Shown: positions 23,682 through 31,438 of the stretch, piece after piece | How positions within the stretch are numbered: position 1 is the first letter of the stretch | Layout of the letters: each line of letters starts with the position of its first letter | From: Phoronis ovalis | Lineage: Eukaryota; Phoronida; Phoronidae | Direction of reading: 5' to 3' | Assembly: GCA_028565635.1 (NCBI GenBank) | Contig: JAOXYB010028289.1 | Location: forward strand, 1-31,438 | DNA: 31,438 bases | Translations under genes and position numbers: made by a program | The notes under the pieces: model-generated | Seen by the model: the letters and a program-made list of their open reading frames with translations, nothing else | Told to the model about the DNA's origin: nothing | The model's database searches: none

Positions 23682-26600
23682 CTGAAACATGGCAGAATTT
23701 ACAATGATCAATTCAGCCGCTTTTACAGTAGATTGATATGCAATCAGCTTATAGCCAACTTCATAGAAAATCTTAATACATACTTGCAGTACACAAATCC
23801 CACCTCACCAACATGAAATTAAACATTTGATCTGATTCCAGCATCAAAAATATTCATGAACATGGTACAATTACATAGAGTTATAACTTACAGCATGTTT
23901 ACTCCAGCTATCTTTGAAAATAGGCCTACATCTTCTGTTGACTACACACTCCTGCATGTCTTCTAATGTAGGATGGATACCAACTTCATCTTCATATGGA
24001 AGCTGGTATTCTTCAGTACCACCTGCAGAAAAAGATTTTTTTTTGAAATTTTGGTAGCATATGATAAGATAAAAAGGTCATTGCCAAAACTGGTCACAGT
24101 GATGTTTAAAATGTTCAGAAGGATTGATTTTTTCAGTTATGAGAGTACAGCTGCTAGTGTTGGGCCATATCTTTAATCGTAATGCTAACAGTAATCAAAG
24201 CATCACAAACTTTTCTTTTCAAACATTGTAATGAGACGTTTCAAAGTGTGAGAGACTTTTCACTTCGTGAGAAAACATAAAAAGAGATTGATGATTCCAA
24301 GTTCTTGTTATTATAAATTGTACAAAATTACAATGTCGCCAACAATTAATTACCTCTATGGTTAAGAATTATAAGCCAGACTTCGAAAACTCCAAAGCCC
24401 AAATTATAACAATATCATAAATTAGAGTAAACCCTCTGATCTTGTTACCATCTCATTTAAATACATGTAGATATTAGTAAACTCTTGCTCCCAACTTTGC
24501 TACTCTTTTGTTAATACTTGAGGTTTTATTTTGCAGTATCTTCAACTTTTATTTATTTTATCAGCATTTAGTTTGTACACTTGTGGTATTGGTGCCTCTT
24601 AAATGCCCTGGCACAGGCAGATATATAAAAATAAGTTTAATTAACATTATAAGTTGCTCACTTTTAGCACCACTACAACCTCTTAGTTTTATCTCTTGTG
24701 TATAAAAAATTTTAATTGTAATTTAATGACAAATAAGAAGTACTTTTGGAAAAGAAACTTTATGTTCTTGACATAAAACATATATACTCGAATGAAAAAT
24801 TTTGCAAGTAAAAAAAAAATTGAAAAACAAAATTTGATAAAATGATAACAATATATGAATAGTCACAGCCTATGCACATACGCATTACATGGTGGATGAA
24901 TATATGCCATCTGAGGGGGCGAACAGAGGCATAAAAACATACGACACTCACTTTCTACAGCAGTACACCTTGATGCCAATTCCCATAGCACAAGTCCACA
25001 GGCGTACATGTCTATACGCATGAAGGCATCTCTATTAAAATTTATAGCCCCTTCCAAAACTTCTGGGGCCATGTAACGCCGAGTTCCAACCTGAAATAGA
25101 AATAGGAAATATAAATGTCACAAGAATTACAATCAAATGACTCAAATGCCTAATCTTTCCAGTAAAAACTAGCCATCCAATTATTTCATCTTTATAATTT
25201 TAAGGTCGCCTTCATGGCAACTGTGCGTACATGTCAATCAATGTTTTTTCTGAAGAAAAAATACACATAGATAATGAAATTCTCCCTAATTAAATACCAT
25301 GCACTAGAGTTGCATCTTACCTTGCTCACAATCCTTCAATCGAAGCAATCCTAAATGGTTTCACTATTGAAATGTTTCTTTACATTGGACTGAAAATTTA
25401 CCTACCTGTGGGTGAGTATCGCCTAAAGGTTTTTTAGGCTCAAATCTGAGAGCTAATCCCAAATCAGCAATACATGCTTCCATGTTACTTTTTAACAGAA
25501 CATTCCTGCTTTTGAAATCTCTATGTGCAATTGCAGGTTTATGATCCACTCCTTTCCATACATCTTCATGGAGGTAAGCTAATCCATGCACCATACTTTC
25601 CGAAATTATACAAACTTCATTCCACGTGACTGTATTGCCTTTCAGATAGTCATACAAAGATCCGCGGTTATGAAATTCGGTCACTAACCATAATTCCATG
25701 TTCAGATTGTCCCCACGTTGCTCTGATGCAATGAACCGCAATATATTACTATGGTTCATCAATGGTAGATCGTAAATGGATCTCTCCATTTCCCAAGACT
25801 GCTTATCTTGTATGGGAAAGATTTTAACTGCCACAAGCTCATTATATAACTGTGCTTTCCAAACACACCCAAACCGCCCCCTGGCTTTAATCTCCAATAA
25901 TTGTAGAGGGCGCAATCCTATATTTGGAGATGGCGGTTCGTTCAAAATAGGCTCTTCCATTTGTACTTCATGTCGAACTGCCCTATGATGACGACATATC
26001 CCATAAACTATAACTACAACCAGAGCAATTCCAGCTAAAGGGACCAGAGAATATAGAACAGTACAGAATATTGCATCCTCTCCACATGGATTAGTAGTAG
26101 GTCCCACTATTATTTGCACAGCTACAAAAAATAACAACATTTAACATTTTGCAAGTATCCTTTCAAAGTTGGAATGCTTATACTTTCCACATTTTGGGGT
26201 TGGACACACGGGTCCATGTCGATATTCCGAAGGTTCAGTGGTCCGAAAGATCCATTATACGGAATGTTGTGGGACTCTAACGCACCAGCAATACATTCCG
26301 GGATATATACTTTAAGAAGGTTCGTCGTGCGCATATTTTACCAATTCCCTCGTTTACTGCTACTACAATTCAATTGCTATTATTATTCCATGCTTCTTTT
26401 TCTTCCTTTTTATAAAAATAATTAACGCATAACGAGTTAGAATTACTTTAGTACAACTCGATTCTTAAATCATGACGATATTTTTAGAGATGTCTAAATC
26501 CACAGTTTGGCTAATTACAGGCCTTAAATAACACATTAAGACACTCACTGCCCTTTCATGAGCATCAACGACATTTGTTATAAACATGTGATATGTGTTA

Positions 26601-29600
26601 TAATGTTTCTGCCTCCTTTTCGAGGTCCTGTATGGGTATTCTGAATATTGCGTATGTTCGTTCTTCTTTTAGCCATATAATAATAATAGCAAGACCACAA
26701 ACAGGATAGTTGATATTAGAGTTCATGACAACAAAAAAATGCATATATACTAGAAGGACTTCTCACAGTGCATAGTGATTGTAATCTTTTTTATTTATTT
26801 TCATCTGTTACTTGAGTATTTGGGTTTCTGACTCGCTTTGTTCGATAACATTGAGGGGGCAGGCAATATTAAAGTGGGTACGCATGTTCCAACGAAATTT
26901 CAAGATAAAGGATTTTTTCAAGACGTCTGCGCGTAACACTCTTAGGGTCTGTCTAAATTCACAAAGAGGTGGCTTTTTGTAGGTTTAACGCTTTTTTAGG
27001 TCATCGCTAAAATTTCTTTTCGGTAGAGTGCAAATATGGTAAAAAACTTTCACAGAATATGTCAACAATAACAATGTAAGGCTTTGAAAAGCCAACTTTC
27101 ATATTGCCTCCTCTCCCAAGTTGTATGCACACACTAATGAACTAATATTTTAAGTGAAAGATTAAATATTATCAATCTAATTGAAATCAGAAGTTTGGCA
27201 CGCTCTCATTATATATTTGCTACTTTCTTCACTTAACAGCAAAAAAGATGAATAACGAGAGTGGAACCAAACTTCTTGTTTCAGTTAGAATGAGGTAAAA
27301 TATGCTGAAAATGCTACTTCATTAATAAAAGCAGGTAAATCTAATCCTCAGTCGCATAAGTTGTAGCTGATAACCCCATTGTTTACAAAGATGTTGCATC
27401 AGATACTCGCGCATCACTTAAAAATTACTATGTCCAATTTAATTTTCCACACATCGCGATCTGGTTGATAAGTAACATACAAACTGTTATATATACTGAA
27501 GATTCCGTTTTCCGAAAATAACGAGACAGGATATTTTATGCTAGGTCTTTTTAACTCATTTTATATATTTTAAATAAACTGTATTTATTACTAATAAAAT
27601 ATTTTTTTTAATTTCTGTTTGAAAAAATTGTCAAATTTTAAAAACTTGCTTAAAAAATTACATTGTATCAGAAATGAACTGATACTAAATTACAGAATAA
27701 AATACAATATTTTGGTCACTGACCGATAGACAGCTATCCTTAATATTGCAGCAGAAGAAGCAAAATATAGACTATGGCTCCAAGGCCATTTGAAATTCGT
27801 GTATACAATAAATAAGGGTGATATTTAACTAGAAGGACACCAGTTTATGGAGCAAATCTGCATACACGAGCAAATCTGCTAAACAAATAGGGCGTTCAGA
27901 CTACCTTTTTCGATCCAGAGCTGGATTCTATTGTAGCCCCACCCAAAACGCGGGTTTGAGCATGCGTATTGACATCAAAATGGTGTTTAAAGTGATACAA
28001 CTTACTTCTGTGTTTATCTTGTTTTCCAAATTATTTTTGTTATCCCGAAATGTCCACGATAAGTACTTAGCTGAAAGACGCAGATTAGTAGTTTGCAGAG
28101 ACGATTGAGATATGAGAGGTTTAGAAGCACAAAGCTTAAATGGATTATGGAGAGTCAGCTGGTCCACGGACAATTAATAAATAAACCTTTCTGTATTTTA
28201 GTATCCCCCCAACCCCAATTAAGCATCTCACCTCAAACTCCCGCCAATCCCCTGGCTTCCCCATTTTCTGTAACTCCAGGCAACGCATACGCAATGCAAA
28301 ATCGTATGATGTCATCAATCCGGACTGATCATCCACACTACAGAGATGGATCGGGATCCAACTCAAAACCGAATTCAATCCACCTCTCGTAGTAGGATTC
28401 AGTTTACAACCGTATTCAACGCAGTCCGGATCGAAAAACATAGTCTGAACGCCCTAATACATTCGGAAAGACATGTCAGGGTGAATCCACTATACAATAA
28501 AATAAAAAATTTGGTTAAAACTTCACTACTATATGTCAATATACATGATAAACTTTAATTTTATATCCAGAAAATTGTAGATGAGGCGAAACGAACTGCT
28601 CTGCGTTTAAGCAATGCACTGAATACAGGAGCTGTAGAAATTTTCTTTCCATCCAACCCTTGCCTTTGTCTTATGCCAGAACATTAACACTTTGTCCAGC
28701 CCTTTGCCCTATGTATATCGTGGTTTGCAATCTGGGGGGTTTCAAAAGGATGCCGCTTTGAATTGAACAGCGCGACCTGGTGTATTATGTCACATGGTTC
28801 ATGTCTACTTTTCCGATAAGTTAGAGGACTTATTGATTATGTTGAGGTAATTGAAAGTTGCAAGGTAGTGCTAGTGTGATCGATGAACTTTCAGACCAAT
28901 GAACCTTCAGACTATTGGATCTTCAGACCAATGAAGCTTCAGAATATCGAGCTGATCTTGGACATACAGGGGATTTACATGCAGCAATTGCCAAATTTGA
29001 GTGTTAACAACTGTTCATCCTATATTCTGATGAAATTTCACAGTAACTAAAAATAAGATAACCAATAGATTTCAAAGGGTCTCACTAATGGCAATATACT
29101 AGATTGGAATTTTATGTAATAACCAGACCTTGTGAAATATTACTGCCCACAGACAGAATTTCTGGAAAATAAAGTTTTGGGTATATATTCAATTTCAATG
29201 CTTTCAGATTTAATGGAAATTCTTGTTTGTTAAAATACTAATCTGTCAACACTATGTAAATGCAATAACCCAGATAAATAAAAAAAACTCGTTTATCACC
29301 CTTATCATGATCAAAGTTCTGTTCCATATACAGAAGTTAACATAGACGCAAACCAACCTTACAAATGTTAATACTGTAACACAAGCAAGATCAGATATCA
29401 GAGCACCTTTTATATTTAGAGCTACAAGTATAATTTGGCATGTCACTAGGTAATACAGTAATGCATTGGTAGCCTAAAAGTACCTAGAACCTCTAGCAGT
29501 AGCATATATCTATACACATTTCTTTAATTTTGAAATATAATTTCCACTATAAGGATGCATATTACCTGCATACTAGGTACCAACACTCAATTATAATAAT

Positions 29601-30583
29601 AAGGATTTTTGTTATTTTTCATTAATGAATTGGTAGTTAAGATAAAGTAACCAATACACATGAGCAGGGAAAATCCTCAAGGCTCAAGTCCCTAAAATGT
29701 GTCAGTACTCATTTTAGTTAATATAAAAATAGTTTTGTTATATATGCAGTTGTGTGTGTTACCTTTGGGTAAATATTTGATACTGGAGTAAATATCTTGA
29801 TATTGAGTACAGTTTGATACTGGGTAAAAATAATGAAAGAAAAACGTAGCATACTGAAGTTGCTAAAAGAACACACTATTTGAATATCTAGCTGTGACCA
29901 CAGACAAAAAATTCTTAATATTCAAATGACATTACAAAAATGTTATTGCTGGGATGTGAGGCCAGTACTTTTAGCAGCTACACAAACGAATTTCTACTCA
30001 CTTGTAGTAGTGGTAGTAGTAGTTGCTGATAAAGTCGGCAAATAGCTGATGTTTGTGTTACACATGCTTCCGTCACAACAGCAGAAAAAGACTTTCGGAT
30101 TGTGACTTTCCTCAACACACTCATATTTGCCATGGCATTGTTCATCATCTACAAAACAACAAGCGAAGAGCTTTCTTGAGGTGCCCCGCCAAATATGTAA
30201 CTGTACAGTATATACCAGACCAAGAAAAGACATGCAAAATGACTAGAATTTATCTGATTTGACACTGAAGTTACGGACATTGATGTTCATGATCAATCAC
30301 CGTAAATATCTGACAAAACACAACATTATGTCATAGGAGGACGATATTATTTACATTTTGTGCACATGCTACTTACTTAGCCAACATCCCTTTAATAACA
30401 ACTCAAAACCATTTGAGGTATTTGTCCATGAAGCATAACAATGTGATCTTTTATCAGCTAATTTACATAGTTCAGTTCCATTACAGTCCTCTTCAGCTTC
30501 ATTACATTTCTTGTCAAACTTTTCACAGTACACATTTGGTGGATCAGCATTAGAATGATGGATGGTAGCACTGTACACAGAAA
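23481..30583 (-). CDS. ACVR2: Activin receptor type II, six exons, 5' exon missing
   Basis: Spliced span of a TGF-beta superfamily type II receptor, a single-pass plasma-membrane Ser/Thr kinase. It binds activin-like or BMP-like ligands and phosphorylates the GS domain of type I receptors. Exons in transcript order are 30583-30377, 30148-30002, 26121-25406, 25090-24952, 24022-23892 and 23681-23481. All are bounded by GT-AG and all phases agree, giving 512 residues without the signal peptide; human ACVR2A is 513 including it. Landmarks are the GCWL and FCCC-x4-MC ectodomain signatures, a Thr-rich stalk, TM at about 137-161, the glycine-rich loop [12 protein letters not shown] (K217), HRD (317-319), DLG (337-339), APE (364-366), [11 protein letters not shown] and a C-terminal ESSL. 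The upstream phase requires a first exon with one leftover base, presumably the signal peptide, which I cannot find up to the right edge. Orthology to ACVR2 rather than BMPR2 rests on the short C-terminal tail and kinase identity. Confidence 0.97.
23892..24022 (-). CDS. ACVR2: ACVR2 exon, kinase C-lobe (subdomains IX-XI)
   Basis: Encodes residues 403 (split Ser) to 446, flanked by CTGCAG and GTAAGT. It contains [12 protein letters not shown], then HPTLEDMQE and the CRP-x8-KHA segment. This aligns without gaps to the vertebrate stretch with the sequence order LPFEEEIG, HPSLEDMQE, RPVLRDYW. It has too few stops and starts to stand out as an open frame on its own and was placed from the flanking phases. 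A Cys-containing NRRCRP replaces the vertebrate KKKRP. Confidence 0.95.
24952..25090 (-). CDS. ACVR2: ACVR2 exon, activation segment to helix F
   Basis: Encodes residues 357-402 and starts [14 protein letters not shown], the P+1/APE segment. [18 protein letters not shown] follows, the subdomain IX helix with its invariant Asp. The acceptor is TTTCAG at 25092-25091 and the donor GTGAGT at 24951-24946. The vertebrate gene has the same phase-1 boundary position after the RCTA motif. The exon is nearly identical to vertebrate ACVR2 over its length. Confidence 0.96.
25406..26121 (-). CDS. ACVR2: ACVR2 exon, transmembrane helix and kinase N-lobe
   Basis: A 716-bp exon encoding residues 118 (split Thr) to 356. 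It runs through the juxtamembrane stretch with two extra cysteines (130, 137) and the TM helix (about 137-161), then a proline-rich linker. The kinase starts at [18 protein letters not shown]-like residues 187-202. K217 in VAVK and E230 are the likely salt-bridge pair. The catalytic loop is HRDFKSRN (317-324) and the Mg-binding motif is DLG at 337-339, where vertebrate ACVR2 has DFG. The acceptor is TTTTTGTAG (26123-26122) and the donor CAG|GTAGGT at 25405. The human gene splits this region over several exons; here it is one uninterrupted exon. A read-through start ATG at 26140 lies in the intron and is not used. Confidence 0.97.
26122..27889 (-). other. Distal part of the 3.9-kb ACVR2 intron
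   Basis: Mostly AT-rich. The 200 bp next to the kinase exon (about 26140-26335) are clearly richer in CpG and open for 70 codons on the minus strand. That frame differs from the receptor frame and stops at the acceptor TAG, so it is not an extension of the exon. An unrecognised repeat fragment is the likeliest explanation. Confidence 0.5.
27890..28454. mobile_element. 565-bp TIR element (MITE-like) in ACVR2 intron
   Basis: The ends are inverted repeats: GGGCGTTCAGACTA at 27890 and its complement ending at 28454, identical for 14 bp. Two mismatches follow, then another identical TTTTTCGATCC block, so 25 of the first 27 bases match. TA flanks both ends (27888-27889 and 28455-28456), a possible TA target duplication as in Tc1/mariner-type elements. 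The interior is CpG-richer than the intron and has open frames of 98-99 codons on both strands, none transposase-like, so it is non-autonomous. Superfamily assignment is tentative. Confidence 0.8.
28455..30001 (-). other. Proximal part of the 3.9-kb ACVR2 intron
   Basis: Apart from the minisatellite this part is AT-rich and featureless, with short open frames only. Together with 26122-27889, which is likewise without a supported exon, it forms the intron separating the ligand-binding exons from the transmembrane/kinase exon. Confidence 0.6.
28888..28952. repeat. Minisatellite, four 16-17-bp units
   Basis: Units start with CTTCAGA (first one CTTTCAGA) at 28888, 28905, 28921 and 28937. Units one and three share CTTCAGACCAATGAA; units two and four are diverged. 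It lies in the same ACVR2 intron as the TIR element. Confidence 0.75.
30002..30148 (-). CDS. ACVR2: ACVR2 ectodomain exon 2 and Thr-rich stalk
   Basis: Encodes residues 69 (split Asn) to 117, between a TTTTGTAG acceptor and a GTGAGT donor. It carries the second half of the three-finger fold ([20 protein letters not shown]) with the conserved CCC plus C pattern. One N-glycosylation sequon (NIS) follows. It ends in seven consecutive threonines encoded by ACT, ACC and ACA triplets, forming a short mucin-like stalk before the membrane. The intron to the next exon is 3,880 bp. Confidence 0.95.
30377..30583 (-). CDS. ACVR2: ACVR2 ectodomain exon 1
   Basis: Encodes the first visible residues 1-68, after a TTTTGCAG acceptor (30585-30584). 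It carries the N-terminal half of the ligand-binding domain: YCEKF, ELCKL, SHCYASW and KGCWL. Sequons NGT and NTS are present. It has two cysteines (26 and 33) that vertebrate ACVR2A lacks between the first and second conserved cysteines. The start is mid-codon (phase 1), as expected after a separate signal-peptide exon. The donor is GTAAGT at 30376-30371. Confidence 0.95.
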
Positions 30584-30664
30584 CTGCAAAACAAATCATG
30601 TATACATATTAACTTCTTATTTTGTTGACTTGGCCAGCTTGAACTGGTTTAAAGTTCTTTTTCT

Positions 30665-30960
30665 TTTTAAGTTTCAGAAAGCTGTAACTCAATGGCAGTT
30701 AGAGCTGAAGTATTTGAGATTTGACATTCCTGAGGTCAAAAGGTCATTAAAGGTTAAAGGTCAAATTTCTGAAAGTTCTAACAACTGATGGTACAGTGCT
30801 ACAAAGTGGTCATTTTGAGTCTAATATTTAGGTACCAGGTGAAATTTTGTGCAGTAACTTGAGAGCTGTTAGTCCTACAGTCTTAGCAATTTGAATTACA
30901 ACATCCTCAGATTCAGGAGACCTGACCTTGAGGTCAAATGGTCACCTGGAGGTCAAAATT
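30665..30960. repeat. AGGTCA-rich dispersed repeat, copy 1
   Basis: AGGTCA-type half-sites occur at 30733, 30741, 30751 (AGGTTA), 30758, 30931, 30939 (TGGTCA) and 30950, plus a TGACCT at 30923. The preceding text (CTGTAACTCAATGG... GAGCTGAAG) parallels that of the copy at the right edge (CTATAACTTGGAAA... GAGCTACAG), so this looks like a diverged repeat family and not a bespoke enhancer. It lies in the presumed first intron of ACVR2. Confidence 0.55.
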
Positions 30961-31260
30961 ATCAAGCTAACTTAGGTTTTAATGTAATTTATATATCATT
31001 CTGTTCTAAAAATTGAATTCTTAATACTAGATGGAATGTTGAGTCATGAATGCAAAAGTCGTAGATGTCAACAGCAGTAACCTTTTGCTAAACAACTCTC
31101 TTTTTATAATTCATTTCTCATCTTTTCAGTACTGGTAATAATAATTATTATACACACTCTGCTGATACTAAGTTAAGATTTTCTCAAGATAAATACTGCC
31201 ATGTTCAGTCGAGCATAATTAGGTTGCACAGTAAGTGCAATCTATTGAGATTGTATCACC

Positions 31261-31438
31261 TTTTTTTTTTTACTTTTTCTTTTTTTTCTTTTTTTTTCTT
31301 CCAATTTCCAAACGTCTATAACTTGGAAACGCTTGGAGCTACAGGGACCAAACTTGAGGTATGTACTTAGTAGGGAGGGGGACATACAAAAATTAGGTCA
31401 GGGGTCAATTTGAGGTCAGTAGGTCAAATTTCGAAAAT
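31261..31438. repeat. Pyrimidine tract plus AGGTCA-rich repeat, copy 2
   Basis: A 40-nt T-rich tract (31261-31300) is followed by a segment with AGGTCA-like half-sites at 31395, 31402 (GGGTCA), 31413 and 31421. It resembles copy 1 upstream. A T-tract at this side could be the A-tail of a minus-strand retroposon, though no SINE promoter boxes are recognised. It runs off the window edge. Confidence 0.5.

Noticed and set aside
26122-26334. 70-codon minus-strand frame abutting the ACVR2 kinase exon, CpG-richer than its surroundings
   Set aside because: It is in a different frame from the receptor, ends at the acceptor TAG, and the upstream exon already joins perfectly to 26121.
28093-28441. Open frames on both strands that look protein-like, one with Met and a donor-like GTGAGA
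   Set aside because: They lie wholly inside the 27890-28454 TIR element, overlap each other on opposite strands, and the phase does not fit ACVR2.
30584-31438. Search for the ACVR2 signal-peptide exon
   Set aside because: No minus-strand Met followed by a hydrophobic run and a phase-1 donor was visible; the exon is probably beyond the edge.
1-31438. CRISPR arrays, bacterial operons, phage or tRNA/rRNA genes
   Set aside because: None seen; the split genes and base composition are eukaryotic. A tRNA could be missed by eye.

Overview
The window reads as nuclear DNA of an invertebrate animal. It is AT-rich, has long non-coding stretches, carries genes split by GT-AG introns and is littered with short repeat-derived elements. 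One gene is recognisable beyond doubt: a type II activin receptor (ACVR2) on the minus strand. Its kinase and C-terminus are very close to the vertebrate protein. Together with the repeat style (fold-back elements, AGGTCA-rich repeats), this makes a lophotrochozoan (mollusc, annelid, brachiopod or similar) my best guess, but the phylum is inference.

Layout. 1-185 is an 8-bp purine microsatellite. 186-12190 has no gene I can support. It holds a nested inverted-repeat element at 1881-2806, a CpG-rich patch near 6.2-6.46 kb and an orphan splice-donor-like site at 1644. 12192-12267 is a strong imperfect hairpin. 12772-13244 plus 14409-14523 (plus strand) form a two-exon gene for a small secreted precursor. 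It has a signal peptide, then a KR-flanked 29-residue peptide with four cysteines and an amidation glycine. I do not recognise the family, and it is the most novel coding feature here. 14524-23480 is intergenic plus the probable 3' UTR of ACVR2. It contains a second copy of part of the 2-kb element (about 17804-17940), a pre-miRNA-sized hairpin (17079-17153) and a CpG-dense segment ending in a donor-like site (19930-20087).

23481-30583 (minus strand) holds six coding exons of ACVR2 in perfect phase, giving 512 residues. They cover the three-finger ectodomain, a threonine-rich stalk, the transmembrane helix, a complete Ser/Thr kinase and a C-terminal ESSL tail. The signal-peptide exon is not visible and probably lies beyond the right edge. 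Its 3.9-kb third visible intron carries a 565-bp TIR element (MITE-like, TA target duplication) whose ORFs mimic genes on both strands, and a small minisatellite. The right end (30.7-31.4 kb) holds two diverged copies of an AGGTCA-rich repeat.

Functionally the two genes are independent. One would be a TGF-beta superfamily receptor that binds ligand and phosphorylates type I receptors. The other would make a secreted, probably neuroendocrine, peptide precursor. Nothing in the sequence links them. All splice sites and protein matches were judged by eye; no searches were run.
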